From a candidate division KSB1 bacterium (GTDB taxonomy: Bacteria; Zhuqueibacterota; Zhuqueibacteria; Zhuqueibacterales; Zhuqueibacteraceae): a DNA stretch of 64,000 nt. Shown here in pieces: positions 26,226-34,918 of the stretch. The DNA lies in contig JAPDQB010000018.1 in NCBI GenBank assembly GCA_034506175.1, forward strand, positions 46,445 through 110,444, given 5' to 3'. Each line of letters opens with the position of its first letter. Position 1 is the stretch's first letter. The position numbers and the translations under genes were made by a program. The notes under the pieces are model-generated. The model was given only the letters and a program-made list of their open reading frames with translations, ran no database searches and was not told where the DNA came from.

Positions 26226-27413
26226 ATGGCTATGCAAGATATTTTCATCCTCTCCGCCGTCCGCACGCCGATTGGCAAATTCGGCGGCGCGTTTGCAGAC
26301 ATCACGGCTCCCGAGCTTGGCGCGTTCGCTGCAAGGGCGGCTATTGAGCGTGCAAAAATCGAAGCCGCGCAACTGAATGAAGTCATCATGGGCAATGCCC
26401 GGCCCGCCGGCGTCGGCCCGAACCCGGCGCGGCAAATTGCCAAACACGCCGGCGTGCCGTTTGAAGTGCCGGCATTCACCGTCAACAAAGCGTGTGGCTC
26501 CAGCTTGCGCGCCATCATTAGCGCGGTGCAGGCGATGAAAAGCGGCGACGCCGAGGTCATTCTCGCCGGCGGCAGCGAGAGCATGAGCCGCGTGCCGTAT
26601 CTGCTCACCAAAGCGCGCTGGGGTTATCGCCTCGGCCACGAAAAACTGGTTGATGGCATGTATCAGGACGGTTTTCTCTGTCCGCTTTGCGGCCAAGTCA
26701 TGGGCGAAACCGCTGAAACGTTGGCGACACAGTGCAAAATTTCCCGTGAGGAACAGGATCGCTACGCGATGGAGACGCAACATCGCTGTGAGCGCGCGCG
26801 CAAAGAAAATCGGTTTGCCGATGAAATCGTGCCGGTCGAAGTTCAAGTTGGAAAGGGTGAAAAGAAAATTATTGCTGCCGATGAGCATCCGCGTGACGGC
26901 GTGACGATGGAAAGCCTCGCCAAGCTGCCACCGGTATTCAAGAAGGACGGCACGGTGCATGCTGGAAACTCTTCGGGAATTGTTGACGGCGCTGCCGCGG
27001 TGGTTTTGGCAACTGAATCTTTCGTGAAGAAATATAATACACCGGTCATGGCGCGAATTGCCGGCTACACCATTGCTGGCGTTGATCCGGCGATCATGGG
27101 CATCGGCCCGGTGCCCGCTGTACGAACACTGCTACAAAAGCACAATCTGAAGCTCGAGGATATCGATCTGATCGAGCTCAACGAGGCTTTCGCTGCGCAA
27201 GTGATTGCCTGCGACCGTGAGTTGCATTTCGACATGTCGAAGCTGAACGTGAATGGCGGCGCCATTGCCCTCGGCCATCCCATCGGCGCTACCGGCGCGC
27301 GCATTACGGTCACTTTAGTGCACGAAATGCTCAAACGAAAATCCAAACTTGGTCTGGCAACATTATGCGTGAGTGGGGGATTGGGTATTGCGTTATTGGT
27401 TGAGAGAGTATGA
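26226..27413 (+). CDS. Thiolase (acetyl-CoA acetyltransferase)
   Basis: 395 residues. Nucleophile Cys in NKACGSSLRAI (about residue 88), NGGAIALGHPIGATGAR with the catalytic His, and a second Cys in LCVSGGLGIALL near the end; the start IFILSAVRTPIGKFGGAF is standard. It condenses two acetyl-CoA or cleaves 3-oxoacyl-CoA with CoA. It belongs with the crotonase and acyl-CoA dehydrogenase genes nearby to a beta-oxidation or butyrate-type pathway. About 160 bases of A/T-rich DNA precede it, with no clear promoter. Confidence 0.94.
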   Translation: MAMQDIFILSAVRTPIGKFGGAFADITAPELGAFAARAAIERAKIEAAQLNEVIMGNARPAGVGPNPARQIAKHAGVPFEVPAFTVNKACGSSLRAIISAVQAMKSGDAEVILAGGSESMSRVPYLLTKARWGYRLGHEKLVDGMYQDGFLCPLCGQVMGETAETLATQCKISREEQDRYAMETQHRCERARKENRFADEIVPVEVQVGKGEKKIIAADEHPRDGVTMESLAKLPPVFKKDGTVHAGNSSGIVDGAAAVVLATESFVKKYNTPVMARIAGYTIAGVDPAIMGIGPVPAVRTLLQKHNLKLEDIDLIELNEAFAAQVIACDRELHFDMSKLNVNGGAIALGHPIGATGARITVTLVHEMLKRKSKLGLATLCVSGGLGIALLVERV

Positions 27414-27463
27414 AAGGGATGATTGGATTGATGGATCGTTGGATTATCTAAAAGAGTTGAAAA

Positions 27464-27766
27464 ATGGCAAAGATTCCGAAAGAATGGCATCAATACTTTT
27501 GGGAAGTTGATCCCGAAAAAGTCGATCTTGATGAGAATGCTTATTATGTGATCGAGCGCGTGCTCGAACACGGCAATTTCGATGCCGTGCGACAAGTTCG
27601 TCGTTATTATGGTGATCAACGGCTGAAGCAATTTTTGCTTTCCTCATACGCGCGCGGCTTGAGCAAGCGCATCATGCGATTCTGGCAGGTTGTCTTAAAC
27701 TTGAGTCCGGAAGAATGCGAACGAATATCCTCAATCAGGAGCAAAAATCCGCTTTGGCCTTATTGA
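27464..27766 (+). CDS. DUF6922-like putative antitoxin
   Basis: 100 residues with the family pattern IPKEWHQYFWEVDPEKVDL, VIERVLEHGNFDAVRQV and RFWQVVLNL. Such small proteins commonly precede AbiEii-type nucleotidyltransferase genes and are presumed antitoxins; that is the arrangement here, with a 52-base overlap with the next frame. The start is ATG 27464. The partner gene is damaged, so the module is probably no longer functional. Confidence 0.65.
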   Translation: MAKIPKEWHQYFWEVDPEKVDLDENAYYVIERVLEHGNFDAVRQVRRYYGDQRLKQFLLSSYARGLSKRIMRFWQVVLNLSPEECERISSIRSKNPLWPY

Positions 27767-28335
27767 AGGGCAATGCGGAGGTCGGTAAGTTTTATTTGGC
27801 GGGTGGTACGGCGCTGGCGCTTCATCTCGGGCATCGCTATTCGGAAGATTTCAATTTTTTTACTGAGAAGCCATTTGATGTCGAAACCTTGTTGCGCAAT
27901 TTGCAACAACTTGGGAATTGTCAAAAGGTAACGCAAAGCCCGGGAACGTTGTTTTTGCAATTCGACTCCATCAAGTGTAGTTTCATCTTTTACAAATACC
28001 CCCTGCTCGATGCGCCTGCGATGTCGCCATGGGGCTTCAGCATTGTCTCGATTCGTGAGATCGGAGCGATGAAAATCATGGCGATCGGTGGCCGCGGACG
28101 CCGGCGCGATTTCGTCGATCTTTACTTTATTGCCCGCTAATTCGGTTTGGAAAAAGTATGGCAAGACTTCGAGACCAAATATGCCGGTACCGGTTATGAA
28201 CCCTATCATTTTATGAGCGCACTGATTTATTTTCATGATGCTGAGTTGGATAATATGCCCCGGATGATCAAAAAGGTTGAGTGGAAAGATGTGAAAAAGT
28301 TTTTTGAAACCGAAGTCAAAAAAATTGCCCCATGA
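27715..28335 (+). pseudogene. AbiEii-type nucleotidyltransferase toxin with in-frame stop and altered DxD
   Basis: The frame runs 141 residues, meets TAA at 28138-28140, and continues in frame (FGLEKVWQDFETKY to VKKIAP) to 28335, about 206 residues in all, as expected for the family. Seen: YLAGGTALALHLGHRYSEDF, then Asn where the second Asp of the DxD metal motif should be (residues 45 and 47: Asp-Phe-Asn), then IGAMKIMAIGGRGRRRDFVD. Intact members modify tRNA or other targets by nucleotide transfer. Two independent lesions in one gene favour genuine decay. The last bases overlap the next ATG by four. Confidence 0.8.
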
Positions 28336-29108
28336 CCTACCAATTCCTCCAGCTCGAAAAACAGAACGCCGTCGGCATCCTTCGCTTCAACCGTCCGGAG
28401 CGGCTCAATGCCTTTGAGGGCGTGATGGTGCAGGAAGTGCCGGTGGCGCTGCGCGAGCTGCTCGACGACGAGAGCGTGCGCGTCGTTATTCTCACCGGCA
28501 ACGGCAAGGGCTTTTGCGCCGGCGCCGACGTCAATTTTCTCATGGAACTCGCTGCGACCAAAGACATTGCACGCGGCAAAGTTTTGGTATCGACTGGCAG
28601 TGAAATCACCGAAATGATTCACGCGGCAGAGAAGCCCGTCATCGCGGCCATCAACGGCCCGGTGGCGGGAGGCGGCGCCGGCATCGCGCTCTCGTGCGAC
28701 ATCCGGATCATGGCGCAATCGGCAAGCATCGGTTTTACCTTCATTCGCATTGGCTTGCATCCCGATCTTGGCTGCACGTATTTTTTGCCGCGCCTGGTTG
28801 GCCCGGCCAAAGCCGCGGAGCTTTTGATGACCGGCGAGATGGTCTCCGCCGATGAAGCGCTGCGACTCGGCATGGTCAATCAGGTTGTGCCGGATGACGA
28901 ATTGATGCCAACCGCGCTCCAGCTCGCCGAAACCATTGCCGAAAAATCACCGTTGACTTTGCGGCTCATCAAAAAAGGCTTGCACCAAACTTTCGAGCAG
29001 CCGCTGGATGCGATGCTCAAGTACGAAATCTATGCGCAGAGCCTGTGCTTTGAATCCCCGGAAGCAGCGGCGGCCCTGCAAAAATTTTTGGCGGCGCGTA
29101 AAAAATAA
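28332..29108 (+). CDS. Enoyl-CoA hydratase/isomerase family protein (PaaG-like)
   Basis: 258-residue crotonase-fold enzyme. Oxyanion segments GKGFCAGADVNFL and GPVAGGGAGIALSCDIRIM are present. Where hydratases carry catalytic Glu, this one reads SIGFTFIRIGLHPDLGCTYF, i.e. an Asp in HPDLG, as in PaaG-type isomerases (epoxide/double-bond isomerisation of phenylacetyl-CoA type substrates). An isomerase activity is therefore more likely than hydration. It overlaps the AbiEii remnant stop (ATGA-like) and is followed by hairpin family B copy 2 and acyl-CoA dehydrogenase. Confidence 0.88.
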   Translation: MTYQFLQLEKQNAVGILRFNRPERLNAFEGVMVQEVPVALRELLDDESVRVVILTGNGKGFCAGADVNFLMELAATKDIARGKVLVSTGSEITEMIHAAEKPVIAAINGPVAGGGAGIALSCDIRIMAQSASIGFTFIRIGLHPDLGCTYFLPRLVGPAKAAELLMTGEMVSADEALRLGMVNQVVPDDELMPTALQLAETIAEKSPLTLRLIKKGLHQTFEQPLDAMLKYEIYAQSLCFESPEAAAALQKFLAARKK

Positions 29109-29122
29109 TTTATCCGCGAACT

Positions 29123-29165
29123 ACACGAAAGGCACGAAAAAATTCTTTTTGTGCCTTTCATGTGT
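29123..29165. repeat. Dispersed hairpin family B, copy 2
   Basis: Arms 29123-29140 (ACACGAAAGGCACGAAAA) and 29146-29165 pair with few mismatches around a five-base loop. It shares ACACGAAAGG and the trailing TGTTTAG(C/T)GGGC with copy 1 at 24157-24199. It lies between two genes of the same strand and could also attenuate transcription. Confidence 0.7.
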
Positions 29166-29197
29166 TTAGTGGGCAAAATAAAAATGGTGATTAAACC

Positions 29198-30343
29198 ATG
29201 ATCGACTTCTCCCTCTCCGAAGAACAACAGCAGTTCCGCGAGCTCGCGCGCGAGTTTGCGAAAAACGAGATTCTGCCGGTCGCGGCGCAGCTCGACGAGC
29301 AGGAAAAATTTCCCGACGAAGTGTGCCGCAAAGGCTGGGAGCTCGGCTTGATGAACGTTCACGTTCCCAAAGAATACGGCGGCCTCGGCCTCGGCGTGCT
29401 CGAAGAATGTTTGATCGCCGAAGAAATCGGCTGGGGCTGCACCGGTGTCGGCACCACGATGATTTGCAACACCCTGGCGATCGCGCCGGTCATCGTCGCC
29501 GGCAACGATGATCAAAAAAAACGCTTCCTCACGCCGCTCATTGAGGAGTTTTCGTTTTGCGCTTACTGCGTGACCGAGCCCGGCGCCGGCAGCGATGTGC
29601 AAGCGATTCAAACCACGGCAAAAAAAGTTGGCAATGATTACGTGCTCAACGGCCAAAAGATGTGGATCACCAACGCCGGCCATGCGAAGTGGTTTTTCGT
29701 TCTGGCTTACACGGATCAAGCGAAAGGCCACAAAGGCCTGAGCGGTTTTCTCGTGCCGGCGGATTCTCCCGGTGTGAAGGTCGGCAGGCACGAGCCCAAA
29801 TTGGGCCAACGCTGCTCGGACACACGCGGTGTTTCCTTTGAAGATGTGAAAGTTCCTGCCGGCAACGTGCTTGGCAAAGAGGGCGACGGCTGGAAGGCCG
29901 CGATGGGCGCCTTCGATCACTCGCGTCCGGTGGTGGCTGCCTTGGCAGTCGGACTCGCGCGCTCAGCAATGGAACACGCCGCCCTTTACGCCAAAGAGCG
30001 CAAAGCCTTCGGCGTTCCCCTCGCGGCTCATGAAGGCGTCAGCTTCCTCATCGCGGACATGGCCAAAGACATCGAAGCCGCGCGCTTGCTCACCTGGCTG
30101 GCGGCATGGACCATCGATCAGGGCAGGCGCAACACCCTGCAGGCCGCCTACGCCAAATGCTTCGCCGCCGACACCGCCATGCGCGTCGCCACTGATGCCG
30201 TGCAAGTCTTCGGTGGCTATGGCTATTCGCGCGAATATCCCGTCGAAAAACTCATGCGCGATGCCAAGATTTTCCAAATTTACGAGGGCACCAGTCAGAT
30301 TCAGCGGCTGATCATTGCCAAGGAAATCTTCGAACGGACTTAA
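29198..30343 (+). CDS. Acyl-CoA dehydrogenase
   Basis: 381 residues, full family length. FAD/substrate motifs: YCVTEPGAGSDVQAIQT, GQKMWITNAGHAKWFFVLAY, the arginine-rich RKAFGVPLAAHEGVSF, and the catalytic Glu in FQIYEGTSQIQRLI near the C-terminus. It oxidises acyl-CoA to 2-enoyl-CoA and passes electrons to ETF. Glu at this position suggests a short- or medium-chain enzyme. With the crotonases and thiolase nearby it completes most of a beta-oxidation set; no 3-hydroxyacyl-CoA dehydrogenase is in the window. Confidence 0.94.
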   Translation: MIDFSLSEEQQQFRELAREFAKNEILPVAAQLDEQEKFPDEVCRKGWELGLMNVHVPKEYGGLGLGVLEECLIAEEIGWGCTGVGTTMICNTLAIAPVIVAGNDDQKKRFLTPLIEEFSFCAYCVTEPGAGSDVQAIQTTAKKVGNDYVLNGQKMWITNAGHAKWFFVLAYTDQAKGHKGLSGFLVPADSPGVKVGRHEPKLGQRCSDTRGVSFEDVKVPAGNVLGKEGDGWKAAMGAFDHSRPVVAALAVGLARSAMEHAALYAKERKAFGVPLAAHEGVSFLIADMAKDIEAARLLTWLAAWTIDQGRRNTLQAAYAKCFAADTAMRVATDAVQVFGGYGYSREYPVEKLMRDAKIFQIYEGTSQIQRLIIAKEIFERT

Positions 30344-30453
30344 GACTTCTTGTTGAATTTGATGGCTCAGGAACTCTCACAAAAATCTTCTGAATTCAGT
30401 TGCTTGAGCTTGAAAACCGGCGCTGCTTGCAAGGATTTTTTGGCTTCTAAATT

Positions 30454-32214
30454 TTAATTCGAAAGCCTGCTTTGAATATACGCCTGCACTTCGCCCTCCA
30501 ACGTCGTCAACGGAATCGCGCCGTTGCGCAACACCACATCATGGAATTCGCGAAGATCAAATTTCTCATTCAACGCTTCCTCGGCTTTGCGGCGCAGCTC
30601 GCGTATCTTCAACTCGCCGATTTTGTACGCCAGTGCCTGTCCGGGCCACGAAATGTAACGATCCGTCTCCGTGCGAACTTCGTGCAGCGACAGCGCCGTG
30701 TTCGAGGCCAAGTATTCCATCGCCTGCTCGCGTGTCCAGCCTTTCGCATGAATGCCGGTGTCCACAACCAGGCGGCACGCGCGCCACATCTCGTAAGTCA
30801 ATCGTCCAAAATTGCTGTACGGATTCGTGTAAAATCCCGCTTCGAGGCCGAGGCGCTCGGAATAAAGCCCCCACCCTTCGCCGAACGCCGAAAGATACGT
30901 AAAGCGACGGAAATTCGGCAGGCCTTCCATTTCGCGCGCCAGTGCGTTTTGCAAATGATGGCCGGGCACCGCCTCGTGCAGCGTGAGCGATTCGAGAACG
31001 TACAACGGCCGGTTTTCCAGCGCGTAGGTATTCACCCAATAATAACCAGGCTCGGTGCTGCCGAGCGCCGGGCCGACGTAACGGCCGCCGGTGTACTTCG
31101 GCGCCAAATGCTCGGGCACGGCCTGCACGCCGTACGGCAAGCGCGGCAAGGTTTTGAAAAGCGACGGCAATTTTGCGTCCATGCGCTTGGCGATGTAGCT
31201 CGCTTCCTTCAAAAGCTCTTCCGGCGTCTTCGCGTAAAACTGCGGATCGGTGCGAAGAAATTTCAAGAACGCTGCAAAATCGCCCTTAAAGCCGACTTGC
31301 TTGATGATCTCCATCATCTCGCCGCGAATGCGCTGCACTTCGCTGAGGCCGAGCTGGTGAATTTCCTCAACACCGAGGTCGAGTGTGGTGAAATGCCGAA
31401 CCCGTTGCGCGTAATACTCGCGGCCATTCGGCAAATCCGCAGCACCGATCGTTTGGCGCGCCTTCGGAATGTATTCCTTGGTAAAAAAGTCCAACAGCGT
31501 TTGATAACCAGGAACGATGGCTTGGCGTATGGCCGCTTCACCCGCTTGTTTGAGCCGCGATTTTTCATTCTCCGGCATGGCGGCGGGAAATTTGGCAAAT
31601 GGCGCGTAAAAAACGCTTTTTGCCGGATCATCGACAATGTGTGTTGCCATCGTGACTTCGTAGCCTTGCAAAACAACCTGCGGCATGGTCATGCCGATTT
31701 TTATGCCTTCTTTTAAAAGCTCGATGTGCTGCGCCACGTATTCCGGAAACGCGCGCAGTCGCTCGAGATAATTTTCATAATCCTGCACCGTTGCTCGCGG
31801 CGCTTGATTCGGCAATCTGGCAAAGCTGATGTGAAAACCGTCGTCAACGGTAAAGGGAATGAGATATGCCTTGTGCTCAAAGCTGGCGAGGTTGTCTTCC
31901 AACCGCAATTTGAAAATATCGTAGTTGATCTGATCGTCGTGGCTCAAGCTGGCGCGATCAAATTTTTCGAGGCGGCCCAACACATTGCGCCAAAACTCGG
32001 CGCGTCGGGTTAGGGCGTCCATCGTTACCTGCGGCAGCCGATCATCGTATTGATGATTTCCCGTCGAGGTGGCGAAAACCGGTTCTTCGGCCAACCGAAA
32101 ATTCCATTCTTCGTCGAACAGGGCATGAAGCTGTTCATGCAAGTTCCGCGCAGAATTGCAGCTCACCAGCAGCGAGATGGCGCCGAACAGAAAAACGAGT
32201 CGAAAATTTTTCAT
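30454..32214 (-). CDS. DUF885 lipoprotein, putative metallopeptidase
   Basis: 586 residues. The N-terminus is a lipoprotein signal (LFGAISLLVSC, Cys at residue 19), so it is probably anchored on the periplasmic side. DUF885 proteins carry a zinc-peptidase-like HExxxGH arrangement; here it is LTLHEAVPGHHLQNALA at about residues 405-420, with further conserved GEGWGLYSERLG and SWPGQALAYKIGELK. Peptidase activity is assumed from this motif; substrates are unknown. It is convergent with the acyl-CoA dehydrogenase gene. The crt genes lie behind it on the same strand, but a link is not implied. Confidence 0.85.
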   Translation of the reverse strand: MKNFRLVFLFGAISLLVSCNSARNLHEQLHALFDEEWNFRLAEEPVFATSTGNHQYDDRLPQVTMDALTRRAEFWRNVLGRLEKFDRASLSHDDQINYDIFKLRLEDNLASFEHKAYLIPFTVDDGFHISFARLPNQAPRATVQDYENYLERLRAFPEYVAQHIELLKEGIKIGMTMPQVVLQGYEVTMATHIVDDPAKSVFYAPFAKFPAAMPENEKSRLKQAGEAAIRQAIVPGYQTLLDFFTKEYIPKARQTIGAADLPNGREYYAQRVRHFTTLDLGVEEIHQLGLSEVQRIRGEMMEIIKQVGFKGDFAAFLKFLRTDPQFYAKTPEELLKEASYIAKRMDAKLPSLFKTLPRLPYGVQAVPEHLAPKYTGGRYVGPALGSTEPGYYWVNTYALENRPLYVLESLTLHEAVPGHHLQNALAREMEGLPNFRRFTYLSAFGEGWGLYSERLGLEAGFYTNPYSNFGRLTYEMWRACRLVVDTGIHAKGWTREQAMEYLASNTALSLHEVRTETDRYISWPGQALAYKIGELKIRELRRKAEEALNEKFDLREFHDVVLRNGAIPLTTLEGEVQAYIQSRLSN

Positions 32215-32239
32215 AACTCTCCCTCGTGACTTCGTTAAA

Positions 32240-32896
32240 TTAAGCCAAACTTACCAACACAAAATAACAAAGCTGGGCGATATACGCATGAACGGCCAAG
32301 ACTGAAGATTTCTTCATGAATAAGCCCAGCCGCAAGCCAATATAAGACAGAATGAAGCCAAAAACAAACCAGGCGAGATAATTGCGCAACGGTATGCTTT
32401 CCGTATCCCACGTCCAATAGCCCAATTTGGTCGCCGCCGGTTCCATGAACAAATCGAAAATCACCATCAGCAAGGCAATGACCAGGGCAATACGCGCCGG
32501 CCGCTGCACGAAGCGCGCGGGCAGAAGATACTGCGAGACAGCCGCCGAGCTGACGATCATGACAAGCCAGGCAAAACCGATGGCAATGGGAACATTCCAG
32601 ACCACAGGCTGCAAAATTTCTCCATAAAAATACGAGCCAAAAATGACGCCGGTTTTCACACCGGCCAACTCGATAAAAAAACTGGCCAGACAAACAAACA
32701 CGCCCCACAGAATAAACTTGCGATCGAACTGGTTGCAGAGATGCTCATAACAAAGCAACAAGCACAGCCCCACGATCATCGGCGCGGCAAGCAGGCGCAT
32801 GGCGTTTTGCAGCACGCCGAGGATATGCCACAGGCCGCCGGCAAGAAGAAGAACATAAAGAAAAATAATTTTAACTTTGTGTTGATCTATTTTCAT
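32240..32896 (-). CDS. cruF: CruF-like carotenoid 1',2'-hydratase
   Basis: 218 residues and about seven membrane helices, of the Caroten_synth family (PF04240). Seen: ELAGVKTGVIFGSYFYG, WNVPIAIGFAWLVMI and FDLFMEPAATKLGYWTW, the conserved acidic membrane motifs of CruF/bisanhydrobacterioruberin hydratases. It adds water to the terminal double bond of an acyclic carotenoid end, giving the 1'-hydroxyl that can be glycosylated. The start is the ATG at 32896, which overlaps the stop of the upstream glycosyltransferase (ATGA), implying translational coupling. It is the last gene of the crt operon. Confidence 0.85.
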   Translation of the reverse strand: MKIDQHKVKIIFLYVLLLAGGLWHILGVLQNAMRLLAAPMIVGLCLLLCYEHLCNQFDRKFILWGVFVCLASFFIELAGVKTGVIFGSYFYGEILQPVVWNVPIAIGFAWLVMIVSSAAVSQYLLPARFVQRPARIALVIALLMVIFDLFMEPAATKLGYWTWDTESIPLRNYLAWFVFGFILSYIGLRLGLFMKKSSVLAVHAYIAQLCYFVLVSLA

Positions 32897-34014
32897 GCTA
32901 CGCCCGCTTCCACCAACCGTCCTTTCCATTTGATGCGGCCGGTTTTGTGCCAGCGGTATGAATTAAGCCCGATTAAAATCGTATACGACATGGAAACCGG
33001 ATGAAGCAGCGTGCTCACCAAGAGCGGCTGCGCAAATTTCACGGAGAGAATCAGACGAATCAAAATGTTCATCGCAATGGCGAGCTGCGCGAACGTCGTC
33101 GCCGGTTTGAACCAAACCAAAATATACGGCGCGATGTGAATGAAAGACAACAACGTCAACACGATAAAAAACGGCAGGGTTTTGAAATTCATCAACCCAA
33201 AAAGATTTTTGGAGTAGCCCTCCCAAACTTGCCGGCCGGAATGATACATGCGGCTGAACACTTCGTCTTTCGCGGAAACCGCGAGAATCTTTTCGCCGCC
33301 ACGCTTCGCCAGCCGGCTCAATTCGACGTCTTCGACGACGTGATGTCGAACCGCGCGATGGCCGCCGATTTTTTGATACGCCGCGCGTGTAAACGCCAGC
33401 CATTGGCCGTTGGCCGCGGCAAGAGAGGGGGCCTTGCTGTAATAGGTGAGCCACAGCGGCAGATAGCTGTAGACCAGCATGTTGACGACGGGAACGGCCA
33501 ATTTTTCCGGCAACGTTTTGGTGATCTGATGGCAGAACCCGGAAAGCAGACCGAGATTCAATTTTTGCATCCAGCCAACCGTGTGCAAAATCGCCCGCGG
33601 TGCGTAACGGTTATCCGCGTCGGTGAAAATAAAAATTTCTCCTTTCGCGCGCTCAGCGAGCTGGTGGCACGCCCAAGTTTTCCCGAGCCAACCCGCCGGC
33701 AGCGGCGCGCCCTCGATGAGCTTGATCCGGTTATCTTGCACAGAAAATTGCCTGACGACGGCGGCCGTTTGATCCGTCGAGTTGTCATCCAAAACGAGAA
33801 TTTCAAAATTTGAATAATTTTGCCTGATCAGGCTGGAGAGGCAGTCGCCGATATTTTTCTCTTCATTGCGCGCCGGAACAAGCACGGAAACGGCCGGCAT
33901 GTTTTGCACAGCCGGCGCATTTTTCAGCATAGGCGCGGTGAACGCATTTACCAACGTCACCAGCAGCACGGCGCCCAGGATAGCGGCGAGGCCAAGCAGG
34001 AGTCCGGTCAACAT
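32893..34014 (-). CDS. GT2 glycosyltransferase, CruC-like carotenoid glycosyltransferase
   Basis: 373 residues. N-terminal membrane helix (GLLLGLAAILGAVLLVTLV), then a family 2 catalytic domain (SVLVPARNEEKNIGDCL, VLDDNSTDQTAAVV, metal-binding FTDADNRYAP, VVEDVELSRL) and C-terminal membrane helices (FFIVLTLLSFIHIAPYILVW). Position between a CruF-type hydratase and an acyltransferase in a crt operon matches CruC, which glycosylates the 1'-hydroxyl of carotenoids in green sulfur bacteria. The carotenoid role is inferred from context; the sugar is probably glucose but unproven. Confidence 0.8.
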   Translation of the reverse strand: MLTGLLLGLAAILGAVLLVTLVNAFTAPMLKNAPAVQNMPAVSVLVPARNEEKNIGDCLSSLIRQNYSNFEILVLDDNSTDQTAAVVRQFSVQDNRIKLIEGAPLPAGWLGKTWACHQLAERAKGEIFIFTDADNRYAPRAILHTVGWMQKLNLGLLSGFCHQITKTLPEKLAVPVVNMLVYSYLPLWLTYYSKAPSLAAANGQWLAFTRAAYQKIGGHRAVRHHVVEDVELSRLAKRGGEKILAVSAKDEVFSRMYHSGRQVWEGYSKNLFGLMNFKTLPFFIVLTLLSFIHIAPYILVWFKPATTFAQLAIAMNILIRLILSVKFAQPLLVSTLLHPVSMSYTILIGLNSYRWHKTGRIKWKGRLVEAGVA

Positions 34015-34020
34015 CGCGCC

Positions 34021-34770
34021 TTACAGGCTTAGCCTTTCTGTTCCGAGGGTTTGAGCTTGTCTTCCGCGTGCGAAATCAAAAGCCCGCTTCGTCAATTTGT
34101 GGTGGCCGAGCATCGTCATACCCTTTTCGCCGAGGATTATTTTTTGGCTCAGATCGTCGAGCAAGGCTTCTTCACTTTCTTGCAAAGACTTCATGCCGTT
34201 GAAAGTATTACGGTTTGCAATGATATTTTCACCGAACAGCAAAAAGGCTTCGGGAAGCTGTTCATTCAAGAATATAGTTTTAATCCCCAGCAGCAGCAAA
34301 TTCGCCTTGCCGCCGTAGCCGCTTAAAATGGTTTCCAGGCCATTTTTAAAAGCCAACGGGCGCTTGTCCCACGGCAACAATTCGCCTTGCGGAAAAACGC
34401 ACAACATCGGGCGCGGTGTGGTTTTCTCGTTGAGAATGTCGACGGAATAGCGCAGCGAATTTTTAATGGCGGCAGCCGAATGCGGATTGATGGAGTAGGC
34501 GCCAAGGCGGGAGAAAAACTTATAGCGGGCAAGCTGATCTTCACGCATCATCAAATAGGGCTTGCGGCGAAAAAATTTTTTATTGAGCCAATACACAAAG
34601 AAACCGTCCCACCACGTGCTGTGATTGGGCAACAGCAGCAGCGGCAACTCCCGGTCGGTTTCCGGGATCCCTCCCAGCAAATGGATGGCATGAAAGCGCC
34701 GTTTGAAAAGCCCGATCACATACGGGTAAAAAATTCGATCGGCCCATGCTGCGTGTCGTGCCTTGATCAT
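34021..34770 (-). CDS. PlsC-type acyltransferase, CruD-like
   Basis: 249 residues with the acyltransferase HxxxxD motif NHSTWWDG and the second block FPQGELLPWDKRPLAFKNG. This family transfers acyl chains to lipid hydroxyls. Between crtB and the GT2/cruF genes, and six bases from the GT2 start, the likely role is acylation of the sugar on the carotenoid (as CruD does), anchoring a carotenoid glycoside ester in the membrane. Phospholipid acylation is the alternative. Confidence 0.8.
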   Translation of the reverse strand: MIKARHAAWADRIFYPYVIGLFKRRFHAIHLLGGIPETDRELPLLLLPNHSTWWDGFFVYWLNKKFFRRKPYLMMREDQLARYKFFSRLGAYSINPHSAAAIKNSLRYSVDILNEKTTPRPMLCVFPQGELLPWDKRPLAFKNGLETILSGYGGKANLLLLGIKTIFLNEQLPEAFLLFGENIIANRNTFNGMKSLQESEEALLDDLSQKIILGEKGMTMLGHHKLTKRAFDFARGRQAQTLGTERLSL

Positions 34771-34918
34771 GCGGTTATTGAGTCATGGCGAATACCGGAG
34801 GTCGCGTCTCCTGGTGAATCTTTCGTCCGATTTCTCCTGATCCTGAACGCGCCAAATTTTTCACGCCCTCTCTTCCAAATTAAAATAGCAGGACAGAAAA
34901 TCAAGTTAAATATGAGCA

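Noticed and set aside
30472..31716. Plus-strand frame of 414 codons
   Set aside because: Antisense to the DUF885 gene, which has a signal peptide and motifs.
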